A stretch of DNA of 8,451 nt from contig SFFP01000069.1 in assembly GCA_004556875.1 (NCBI GenBank), positions 1-8,451 on the forward strand, given 5' to 3'. The notes beneath the pieces were generated by a model. That model saw only the letters and a program-made list of their open reading frames with translations, was not told where the DNA came from and made no database searches. Shown here in pieces: positions 1 through 5,748 of this stretch. Numbering within the stretch: position 1 is the first letter of the stretch; each line of letters begins with the position of its first letter. The translations under genes were made by a program, and so were the position numbers. The stretch is from Ruminococcus flavefaciens. Lineage in GTDB: Bacteria > Bacillota_A > Clostridia > Oscillospirales > Ruminococcaceae.

Positions 1-14
1 AGTTCGTCTCTCAT
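1..14 (-). CDS. 5' end of a gene translationally coupled to the sigma factor (cut by window edge)
   Basis: Only the first four codons (M-R-D-E) and part of a fifth are in the window. The ATG overlaps the sigma-factor stop as ATGA, and a strong GGAGGA ribosome binding site lies six bases upstream, inside the end of the sigma gene. This arrangement points to translational coupling. Genes directly downstream of ECF-type sigma factors are often anti-sigma factors, but nothing of this product can be seen, so its function is unknown. Confidence 0.6.
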
Positions 15-586
15 ATGCACTCCTCCAATCCGTTTATTCCTGCCTTATGAAGCTTTTCACGAAGCTTTTTCACCGCTCTGCTGCACCTTGCCCTCACAAC
101 ATCAGACGACATAGCTACAACTTCCCCGATTTCCTTTGAATTTCTGCCGTAATAGTATTTCTGTATAACTATGGTGCTGTCAGGTTCACCGAGCTCTTTA
201 ACTGTACGGTATAAAAGCTTCCTCAGCTCGGAATTTTCCGTGCTTTTCTCGACATTGTCCTTTGAACGAAGCTCCTGCTCGCACTCCTCTATGGAAATAT
301 TTCCGCTGTGACTTGCAAGTTTCCTATATGTATCAACAGCCCTGCGCCGTGCAATTGCCGACGAAAAAGCTTTTAAATTACCTTCAACAGTCTCCTGCTT
401 GTCAAAATACAGAAAGCACTGCGCAAATACATCTCCGACACATTCGTCTATATCCTCCGTCGTACCGCAATTTCTCAGATATGAAAAGACGACTGTATAA
501 ATATAGTTAAAGTATCTGTCGTAAAACGCTCTCTGTCCCCTTTCGGGGTCTGACTTCAGAAGCTGTTTCAATTCATTATCATTCAT
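11..586 (-). CDS. Sigma-70 family (ECF-like) RNA polymerase sigma factor
   Basis: A 191-residue protein with the two-domain layout of small alternative sigma factors, which bind core RNA polymerase and redirect it to a set of promoters. Residues about 15-90 match region 2: an aromatic-rich helix (AFYDRYFNYIYTVVFSYLR), then the acidic TTEDIDECVGDVF segment and a basic RRRAVDTYRK stretch. Residues about 125-182 match region 4: a helix-turn-helix with YYYGRNSKEIGEVVAMSSDVVRAR followed by a basic tail. I chose the ATG at 586 because AGGAG lies eight bases upstream; an in-frame ATG at 649 lacks a ribosome binding site and probably lies upstream of transcription. The next gene overlaps the stop by four bases. 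The target genes are unknown. Family assignment is firm, the ECF subgroup is not. Confidence 0.85.
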   Translation of the reverse strand: MNDNELKQLLKSDPERGQRAFYDRYFNYIYTVVFSYLRNCGTTEDIDECVGDVFAQCFLYFDKQETVEGNLKAFSSAIARRRAVDTYRKLASHSGNISIEECEQELRSKDNVEKSTENSELRKLLYRTVKELGEPDSTIVIQKYYYGRNSKEIGEVVAMSSDVVRARCSRAVKKLREKLHKAGINGLEECI

Positions 587-601
587 TATCATCTCTCCTT
601 T

Positions 602-613
602 CAATGCGCATTG
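602..613. repeat. Perfect 12-bp palindrome in the sigma-factor leader
   Basis: CAATGCGCATTG reads the same on both strands and lies just upstream of the sigma-factor ribosome binding site (595-599). It has no room for an RNA loop beyond four bases, so if functional it is more likely a DNA-binding site than a hairpin. No known operator is recognised. Confidence 0.3.
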
Positions 614-635
614 TTTTCCCCTTTCATTAACCCTA

Positions 636-663
636 ATCGTATATAACACTCAAAGCGAAACAA
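636..663 (-). promoter_or_regulatory. Possible promoter of the sigma-factor gene
   Basis: On the minus strand TTGTTT (658-663) and TACGAT (636-641) are separated by 16 bases, each a four-of-six match to the housekeeping consensus. Transcription would begin near 629, downstream of the alternative ATG at 649 and upstream of the start at 586. This is a weak match, and an autoregulated sigma factor might use a different sequence in the same stretch. Confidence 0.3.
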
Positions 664-708
664 CTTTTTTCAATTTTTTTATGCAGAACAAAAATTTATT
701 CAAGGGTA

Positions 709-737
709 TTTACTTTTCAACGGAAATATGGTATTAT
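709..737 (+). promoter_or_regulatory. plsY promoter, extended -10
   Basis: TTTACT (709-714, four of six) and TATTAT (732-737, five of six) are separated by 17 bases, and TGG directly precedes the -10 as an extended element. An overlapping exact TATAAT sits at 735-740. Transcription would start about 744-747, giving a leader of roughly 70 bases before the plsY ATG at 816. Confidence 0.6.
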
Positions 738-740
738 AAT

Positions 741-766
741 AATATCTATAGAGATTATTAGATATT
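741..766 (+). promoter_or_regulatory. Palindrome over the plsY transcription start (operator candidate)
   Basis: AATATCTA (741-748) and TAGATATT (759-766) are exact inverted repeats with a ten-base spacer. They straddle the predicted start point and are followed by a T run to 770. Part of the left arm would not be transcribed, so a repressor operator fits better than an attenuator. A second short stem, AACAAG (772-777) with CTTGTT (789-794), follows in the leader. I recognise no known lipid-regulator site. Confidence 0.35.
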
Positions 767-815
767 TTTTTAACAAGGCATTTATACTCTTGTTCTGCAA
801 TGGGGGGGATTATTT

Positions 816-1451
816 ATGCAGATCATTCTCTGCGCTTTGATCGGTTACTTTTTCGGTAACATCAATCCTGCATTTATTCTCTCAAAGCTTAAAGGCTTTG
901 ACATTCGTCAGCGAGGATCCGGAAATGCAGGCGCTTCAAACACTGTAATTACTATCGGAAAAAAAGCAGGTCTTTTTGTTGCGCTTTTCGATATAGCAAA
1001 AGCTGTCGCGGCTTCTCTTATCGCCTATTATCTGTTTCCGCAGATAAAATTCGCTAAGATACTGTCAGGCGCTTGCTGTATCATGGGACACATTTTCCCT
1101 GTGCTGATGAAATTCCACGGTGGAAAGGGACTGGCTTCACTTGGCGGAACTATCCTCGCCTTTAACCCTGTTCTCTTTGTTATACTGCTTCTTTTCGAGA
1201 TAATTCTTGGTTTCTCATTGGATTATGTATGCGTTGTTCCTGTAACAGGTTCACTCATCTTCACTCTGGCTTATGCCATTATGACAGGTGATCCTGTCGG
1301 AACCTCCATTCTTTCAGTTGTATCATTAGTCATACTATTCAAGCACGTTGAAAACTTCAAACGTATTCAGAACGGCACAGAAGCACATATCAGCTTCTTG
1401 TGGAAGAAAGATCAGGAGATCGCAAGGATAAGAAAAAACACCAACGATTAA
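816..1451 (+). CDS. plsY: Acyl-phosphate:glycerol-3-phosphate acyltransferase PlsY
   Basis: This membrane enzyme transfers an acyl group from acyl-phosphate to glycerol-3-phosphate, making lysophosphatidic acid, the first committed step of phospholipid synthesis in most Gram-positive bacteria. At 211 residues it has the usual family length. All three family motifs are present: GSGNAGASN (34-42), GHIFPVLMKFHGGKGLAS (91-108) and the HxxNxxRxxxGxE pattern at His177, Asn180, Arg183, Gly187 and Glu189. The D59xxK62 pair before a hydrophobic segment is also typical. Several hydrophobic stretches fit the multi-pass topology. A G-rich ribosome binding site (803-809) precedes the ATG by six bases. It has its own promoter and is closed by a terminator overlapping its stop codon, so it is probably mainly monocistronic. 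Confidence 0.95.
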   Translation: MQIILCALIGYFFGNINPAFILSKLKGFDIRQRGSGNAGASNTVITIGKKAGLFVALFDIAKAVAASLIAYYLFPQIKFAKILSGACCIMGHIFPVLMKFHGGKGLASLGGTILAFNPVLFVILLLFEIILGFSLDYVCVVPVTGSLIFTLAYAIMTGDPVGTSILSVVSLVILFKHVENFKRIQNGTEAHISFLWKKDQEIARIRKNTND

Positions 1452-1474
1452 AAAGTCCCTTCGGGGGCTTTTTT
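1450..1474 (+). terminator. Rho-independent terminator of plsY
   Basis: A ten-base-pair stem (AAAAAGTCCC with GGGGCTTTTT, one G-T wobble) closes on a stable TTCG tetraloop at 1460-1463 and ends in a run of six T (1469-1474). The 5' arm starts within the plsY stop codon. Confidence 0.9.
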
Positions 1475-1522
1475 GCGCCATTTTTTACCGCCGCAGCTTA
1501 ACAGCGGCAGATAGGAGTTTTT

Positions 1523-2884
1523 ATGCAAAGCAAATCTTCTGATATGTGTGAAGGACCTCTGATAAGCAGGATAATCTTTTACACCATACCTATCATACTG
1601 ACAGGTGTCCTTCAGCTTCTTTTCAACGCGGCTGACCTTGTCGTTGTCGGACAATGCTGCGGAAGCAATTCCGTCGGCGCTGTAGGCGCTACAGGCGCTA
1701 TAATAAACCTGATGATAAATATGTTCATTGGTCTGTCTGTAGGTGCAGGCGTTACCGTTGCACATGGTATTGGTTCGGGCAGAAGCGAAGACGTTCACCG
1801 AACAGTGCATACCGCTATACCTACTGCAATAATCAGCGGAGCTGTACTTACAGTTATAGGTATCTTTTTTTCCGAGACATTTCTCAGGCTTATGAACACG
1901 CCCACCGAACAGCTTCACCTTGCCGCATCTTATATGCGCATCTACTTCTGCGGAACAATCGCAAGTATGCTGTACAACTTCGGTTCGGCTATACTCCGAG
2001 CCGCAGGTGATACAAAAAGTCCGCTGTATTTTCTCACAGCCGCAGGGGTGCTGAACGTTATACTAAACCTGATATTCGTTATCGCATTAAAAATGGACGT
2101 TGCAGGTGTTGCACTTGCTACCACTATATCGCAGATACTTTCTGCCGCCCTTATAGTCCGTGCTCTTATGAAAAGAGATGATGCCTGTAAGCTCGAGCTG
2201 AAAAAGCTCCATATCTATCGCAGACAGCTGAAAAGAATACTCCAGATAGGCTTTCCCGCCGGAATACAGGGTTCGCTCTTCTCGGCTTCAAACGTTATAA
2301 TCCAGTCCTCTATCAACTCATTCGGTCCTATCGTAAACTCAGGCAATGCGGCTGCACAGAATATCGAGGGTTTCGTTTACACCTCAATGAACTCCTACAG
2401 CCAGACCGCCCTAAACTATACAGGACAGAATTACGGTGCCGGAAAGATAGACCGTATTATAAAGATAATGTGGGTATGTCTCATTTCCGTATTCTGTACA
2501 GGTCTTATCCTCGGACTTACAGCCCTTATTTTCGGACGTGACCTGCTTTCCATTTACATTACCGACTCTGCAAATGCTATCGACTATGGAATGGTACGTA
2601 TGAAGTATATCATGATACCATATTTCCTCTGCGGTCTTATGGACGTTTCCACAGGTCTCATAAGAGGTCTCGGACGTTCTGTACTGCCGATGCTGATAAC
2701 AGTGGGCGGTGTTGTCGGAATACGTCTCGGCTGGATATATGTAGTTTTCAGAATACCTGAATATCACTCGATAAAAAGCCTTTATCTGTCATACACAATA
2801 TCGTGGTTTCTCACATTCCTTGCAGAGATAATCGTGTTTATAGTCATCATGCACAAAATAAAAAAACAGCGCATAAAGGAGTAA
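1523..2884 (+). CDS. MATE family multidrug/solute efflux transporter
   Basis: A 453-residue, strongly hydrophobic protein with the length and two-bundle layout (about twelve membrane helices) of MATE exporters, which use a Na+ or H+ gradient to expel cationic drugs or metabolites. The first helix carries the family-like LLFNAADLVVVGQCCG with a membrane-embedded Asp. The segment after helix four reads ILRAAGDTKSPLYFL, matching the conserved R-A/G-x-GDTK-P loop. The second half begins near residue 230 with GFPAGIQGSLFSASNVIIQ and repeats the pattern with LIRGLGRSVLPML. AGGAG (1513-1517) lies five bases before the ATG. The plsY terminator lies 48 bases upstream and I see no convincing promoter in between, so transcription may come from read-through or a weak promoter. 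The substrate cannot be read from sequence. Confidence 0.93.
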   Translation: MQSKSSDMCEGPLISRIIFYTIPIILTGVLQLLFNAADLVVVGQCCGSNSVGAVGATGAIINLMINMFIGLSVGAGVTVAHGIGSGRSEDVHRTVHTAIPTAIISGAVLTVIGIFFSETFLRLMNTPTEQLHLAASYMRIYFCGTIASMLYNFGSAILRAAGDTKSPLYFLTAAGVLNVILNLIFVIALKMDVAGVALATTISQILSAALIVRALMKRDDACKLELKKLHIYRRQLKRILQIGFPAGIQGSLFSASNVIIQSSINSFGPIVNSGNAAAQNIEGFVYTSMNSYSQTALNYTGQNYGAGKIDRIIKIMWVCLISVFCTGLILGLTALIFGRDLLSIYITDSANAIDYGMVRMKYIMIPYFLCGLMDVSTGLIRGLGRSVLPMLITVGGVVGIRLGWIYVVFRIPEYHSIKSLYLSYTISWFLTFLAEIIVFIVIMHKIKKQRIKE

Positions 2885-2928
2885 AAATATAGTCCGAAAG
2901 CAGTCATCAATACTGCTCTCGGACTTTT
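2883..2928. terminator. Bidirectional terminator between the MATE and rubrerythrin genes
   Basis: A 14-position stem with one mismatch pairs 2891-2904 (AGTCCGAAAGCAGT) with 2912-2925 (ACTGCTCTCGGACT) around a seven-base loop. T runs lie on both sides: TTTT at 2925-2928 for the plus-strand MATE gene, and the complement of AAAAA at 2883-2887 for the minus-strand rubrerythrin gene. It serves two converging genes. Confidence 0.85.
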
Positions 2929-2949
2929 CATTATCTGACAGTAGCTGTG

Positions 2950-3567
2950 CTATTTCTTTAAAATATCACAAGACGTAAAAGCCGCTTCAGCCTCACGTAT
3001 AAAGTATCCCTGCTCGGCATTGCACACAGGACAATTCCGAGGCGGCTCAGTACCTGTGTGGATATGTCCGCAGTTAAGGCATATCCAGCGCTGCTGAGTA
3101 TCATCGCTGCGGAAAAGCTTGTCCTCACGGTAAAGCCTTGCATAATAGTCAAAGCGCTGTCTGTGGCTGTCTTCTATTTCTGCTATCATACGGAATTTAG
3201 CAGCCGCTTCTGTAAAGCCTTCATCTGCAGCGATACGTGCAAAGTCAGGATACACAACAGAGAACTCCTTATCCTCTTCTTTTCCGGAAGCGTCCAGAAG
3301 CTGCTGTATCTCATCGAAAACGTCCGCAGGAAAACCTGCTGAGATATCGATATTCTGTCCTGCTGCATCCTTCATAAGCTTCCAGAACACCATTGCATGG
3401 CGCTCTTCCTGTTCAGCGGTAAAGCGAAACATTCTCTCAAGTCCCACAAGCTTCTGCTGCTGAGCTTTTAACGCCGCCTGGTAATACCTCTGGCGTGACT
3501 GACACTCACCTGCAAAAGCTCGCATAAGATTTATCTTTGTCTGACTTTCATTAAAATTTGTCTGCAT
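2950..3567 (-). CDS. rbr: Rubrerythrin (diiron peroxidase with C-terminal rubredoxin domain)
   Basis: A 205-residue cytoplasmic protein that, as known for the family, reduces hydrogen peroxide to water using electrons passed through its rubredoxin domain, protecting anaerobes from oxygen. The N-terminal four-helix domain shows the diiron ligand pattern: AFAGE (Glu21), EQEERH (Glu54, His57), an ADEGFTE segment with Glu116 and Glu120, and EIEDSH (Glu132, His135). The C-terminal rubredoxin has C163-L-N-C166-G and C179-P-V-C182. I prefer the ATG at 3567: GGAGG lies eight bases before it but only two bases before the in-frame ATG at 3573. It probably shares a transcript with the zinc-ribbon gene upstream, since no terminator is seen in the 88-base gap. 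A 14-bp hairpin covers its start codon (separate entry). Confidence 0.95.
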   Translation of the reverse strand: MQTNFNESQTKINLMRAFAGECQSRQRYYQAALKAQQQKLVGLERMFRFTAEQEERHAMVFWKLMKDAAGQNIDISAGFPADVFDEIQQLLDASGKEEDKEFSVVYPDFARIAADEGFTEAAAKFRMIAEIEDSHRQRFDYYARLYREDKLFRSDDTQQRWICLNCGHIHTGTEPPRNCPVCNAEQGYFIREAEAAFTSCDILKK

Positions 3568-3607
3568 GAGCATTACCTCCCTTTGGAAATATTATGCCCA
3601 TGCAGAC
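3560..3607 (-). promoter_or_regulatory. Hairpin enclosing the rubrerythrin start codon and ribosome binding site
   Basis: On the minus strand GTCTGCATGGGCAT (3607-3594) pairs with ATGCTCATGCAGAC (3573-3560): 13 Watson-Crick pairs and one G-U. The 20-base loop contains the Shine-Dalgarno sequence AAAGGGAGGT, and the start ATG at 3567-3565 lies in the 3' arm of the stem. Such a fold would hinder ribosome entry unless opened, so translational control is plausible. A CATAAT sequence at the 5' arm/loop boundary could also be a weak -10 element. The pairing is directly visible; the function is inferred. Confidence 0.55.
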
Positions 3608-3655
3608 TTTTTTTATTCATTCAGTTATAAGCCTTGTATCACATCACTGACGGTA

Positions 3656-3877
3656 TTAGTCGTCGAGGATAGTATAACGATACTTCATGATATTCTCAGG
3701 TTCTTTCAGTCTGATATTCTGAATATGTCCACACTGCGGACAGGCATCACAAATGACCTGACTTCTTTTGGGTTTTAGCTTTTTCTCCTCGCCCTCAGGA
3801 TAGAACTGAACTGCATATGGAGTCGTTAAAGTACCTGTTACTACTTTAGAAGCACAGAATTCACAAACCTTATCCAT
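3656..3877 (-). CDS. Small four-cysteine zinc-ribbon-like protein
   Basis: A 73-residue protein with C5-E-F-C8 near the start and C46-P-Q-C49-G in the second half, plus an extra Cys43. Paired CxxC knuckles this far apart fit a zinc ribbon, resembling small uncharacterised clostridial proteins with a PEG(E)-K-rich middle. The CPQCG knuckle also resembles rubredoxin, but the first knuckle lacks the following Gly and the spacing between knuckles is longer than in rubredoxin, so iron binding is only an alternative. There is no signal peptide or membrane segment. A G-rich ribosome binding site precedes the ATG, and a near-perfect promoter lies 30 bases upstream. Rubrerythrin follows on the same strand after 88 bases, so an oxidative-stress or metal-related role is possible but unproven. 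Confidence 0.75.
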   Translation of the reverse strand: MDKVCEFCASKVVTGTLTTPYAVQFYPEGEEKKLKPKRSQVICDACPQCGHIQNIRLKEPENIMKYRYTILDD

Positions 3878-3906
3878 AAAACGCCCCCCTTATACTCTTT
3901 TACTTA

Positions 3907-3935
3907 ATTATATCACTTTCTGCTTTTTATGTCAA
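3907..3935 (-). promoter_or_regulatory. Consensus promoter of the zinc-ribbon/rubrerythrin unit
   Basis: On the minus strand TTGACA (3930-3935) and TATAAT (3907-3912) are exact consensus hexamers with the ideal 17-base spacer, and TGA directly before the -10 makes it an extended element. Transcription would start near 3900. This is the strongest promoter in the window and suggests high basal expression of the genes it drives. Confidence 0.87.
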
Positions 3936-3936
3936 C

Positions 3937-3966
3937 AAAAAGAGCGGACATTATTATGTCCGCTCT
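3937..3966 (-). terminator. Rho-independent terminator of the hyd operon
   Basis: A perfect 11-bp stem pairs AGAGCGGACAT (3941-3951) with ATGTCCGCTCT (3956-3966) around a four-base loop, followed on the minus strand by a run of T. It lies 19 bases past the hydA stop. The T run ends one base before the -35 hexamer of the next minus-strand promoter. Confidence 0.92.
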
Positions 3967-3985
3967 CAATGAATTCAGCTATTCA

Positions 3986-5734
3986 TTATATCTCGTTAAC
4001 TTTTCTCTTTACATAAGATGTGTGGAGAACCTCATGTGCCTTGTGGCTGCCCGGCTTCTCGAAGAATTCTTCGTAAACCTTCTTGATAGCAGGGTTTTCA
4101 TGAGACTGTCTGAGAGGCATTGACTTATCAAGGTCATAGAGAACCTTAGCTCTCTTTTCTCTGATGTCAACGAAGTTTCTAACGCCCATTGGAACCTGTG
4201 GCTGACCGCCGCCGTTTACACAGCCGCCCGGACAAGCCATGATCTCAACGAACTGAGCATCGCACTTGCCGGCTCTGATATCATCAAGAACCTTTCTTGC
4301 ATTAGCAAGACCGCTTGTAACGATAACCTTAACATCGTTGCCTGCAACGTTGTATGTTGCTTCCTTGATATCCTTTGTACCACGAACCTCAGGGAGATCA
4401 GTTACGTTCTCACCTGTGAGTGTGTATACAGCTGTTCTGAGTGCAGCTTCCATAACACCGCCTGTAGCACCGAAGATAACACCGGCACCTGTTGAGATAC
4501 CGAGCGGATCATCGAACTTCTCTTCAGGAAGTGAGTTGAAGAGGATACCTGCACGCTCGATCATTCTGCCAAGCTCACGAGTTGTAAGAGCGTAATCAAC
4601 ATCAGGTACGCCTGCAGCGCTCTGATCAGGTCTGCCGATCTCGAACTTCTTAGCTGTACATGGCATGATAGATACCATAACGATATTCTTTGGATCAATA
4701 CCCATCTTCTGAGCATAGTATGTCTTAGCAGTTGCACCGAACATCTGCTGTGGTGACTTACAGCTTGAAAGGTGATCGAGAAGATCAGGGTAGTAGTGCT
4801 CACAGAACTTTACCCATCCCGGTGAGCATGATGTGATAAGAGGAAGTGTTCCGCCGTTTGTGAAACGATCGAGGAACTCGTTAGCTTCTTCCATAATTGT
4901 AAGATCAGCAGAGAAGTCAGTATCGAATACCTTATCAAAGCCGAGTCTTCTGAGAGCAGCAACCATCTTGCCCTCTGCGTTTGTTCCGATAGGATTGCCG
5001 AAGCACTCACCGAGACCTGCACGTACAGCAGGAGCTGTCTGAACGAGAACTGTCTTCTCAGGATCAGCGATAGCTGCGAGAACTTCCTTAGTGTAATCCT
5101 TTTCTGAGAGTGCGCCAACAGGGCATACTGCGATACACTGACCACAGGATACACAGCTTGTTTCGCCGAGACCCATGTCAAATGCAGAACCGATATATGT
5201 CTTGAAACCTCTCTCGTTTGCGCCGATAACGCCGATGCCCTGTGTCTTAGCACATACAGCTACGCAGCGGCGGCAAAGGATACATTTATTATTATCACGA
5301 TACATATGAGCAGCACTATTGTCTATCTCATACTCGTTCTTAGCTCCGTCATAAACAGAAGCATCTTCTACGCCGTAATCCTTAGCAAGCTTCTGAAGCT
5401 CACAGTTACCGCTTCTTACACATGAGAGACACTTTCTGTCATGTGTAGAAAGGATAAGCTCAAGAGTCTTCTTTCTTGCAGCGATTACCTTTGGTGAGCT
5501 TGTGAGGATCTCCATATTATTAGAACATGGATATACACAGCCTGCAACAAGACGGAAGCCTCTTCCCTCGTTTACCTCAGTAACGCAGATACGACAGGCA
5601 CCGATCTCATTGATCTCTTTCATATAGCAAAGTGTAGGAATTTCAAAGCCCGCAATGTGAGCAGCCTCAAGAACAGTGGTGCCCTTAGGTACTTCTAATT
5701 CAACACCGTTGATTTTAACAGTTATATTTTCCAT
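3986..5734 (-). CDS. hydA: [FeFe]-hydrogenase catalytic subunit HydA
   Basis: This 582-residue subunit reduces protons to H2 (or the reverse) at the H-cluster. Domains in order: plant-type [2Fe-2S] ferredoxin (Cys36, 47, 50, 66); a His-Cys3 [4Fe-4S] site (His98, Cys102, 105, 111); a two-[4Fe-4S] ferredoxin (Cys151, 154, 157, 161 and Cys194, 197, 200, 204); the H-cluster domain with L1 TSCSPGW (301-307), L2 MPCTAKKFE (357-365) and L3 EIMACPGGCVNGGGQP (Cys501, Cys505); and a C-terminal small-subunit-like segment ending in HTSYVKRK. Proton-path residues Glu283, Glu286 and Ser323 are present. L1 has Ser304 where Clostridium pasteurianum CpI has a ligand Cys (see findings). It has CpI-like length and no C-terminal extra [2Fe-2S] extension. 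GGAGGA lies six bases before the ATG and 14 bases separate it from hydB. Confidence 0.97.
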   Translation of the reverse strand: MENITVKINGVELEVPKGTTVLEAAHIAGFEIPTLCYMKEINEIGACRICVTEVNEGRGFRLVAGCVYPCSNNMEILTSSPKVIAARKKTLELILSTHDRKCLSCVRSGNCELQKLAKDYGVEDASVYDGAKNEYEIDNSAAHMYRDNNKCILCRRCVAVCAKTQGIGVIGANERGFKTYIGSAFDMGLGETSCVSCGQCIAVCPVGALSEKDYTKEVLAAIADPEKTVLVQTAPAVRAGLGECFGNPIGTNAEGKMVAALRRLGFDKVFDTDFSADLTIMEEANEFLDRFTNGGTLPLITSCSPGWVKFCEHYYPDLLDHLSSCKSPQQMFGATAKTYYAQKMGIDPKNIVMVSIMPCTAKKFEIGRPDQSAAGVPDVDYALTTRELGRMIERAGILFNSLPEEKFDDPLGISTGAGVIFGATGGVMEAALRTAVYTLTGENVTDLPEVRGTKDIKEATYNVAGNDVKVIVTSGLANARKVLDDIRAGKCDAQFVEIMACPGGCVNGGGQPQVPMGVRNFVDIREKRAKVLYDLDKSMPLRQSHENPAIKKVYEEFFEKPGSHKAHEVLHTSYVKRKVNEI

Positions 5735-5748
5735 TACTATTCCTCCGC

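Larger units (their letters stand above)
682..799. repeat. 10-bp inverted repeat bracketing the plsY promoter
   Basis: TGCAGAACAA at 682-691 has its exact reverse complement, TTGTTCTGCA, at 790-799. The arms are 98 bases apart and enclose the predicted plsY promoter and leader. The left arm lies upstream of transcription, so any role would be at DNA level, for example paired binding sites or ends of a very small element. No target-site duplication is visible and it may be chance. Confidence 0.3.

Noticed and set aside
587..649. Extended N-terminus of the sigma factor from the ATG at 649.
   Set aside because: There is no ribosome binding site at 649, a good one precedes the ATG at 586, the extra residues do not fit the family, and the candidate promoter places the transcript start downstream of 649.
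3568..3573. Rubrerythrin starting at the ATG at 3573, adding Met-Leu.
   Set aside because: The Shine-Dalgarno sequence would be only two bases from this ATG, whereas the ATG at 3567 has an eight-base spacing.
4810..5253. Long open frames overlapping hydA, hydB and MATE on both strands (for example 4810-5253, 6291-6668, 6389-6862, 1448-1918).
   Set aside because: They lie inside well-conserved genes in other frames, have low-complexity or skewed composition, and lack ribosome binding sites or recognisable domains.
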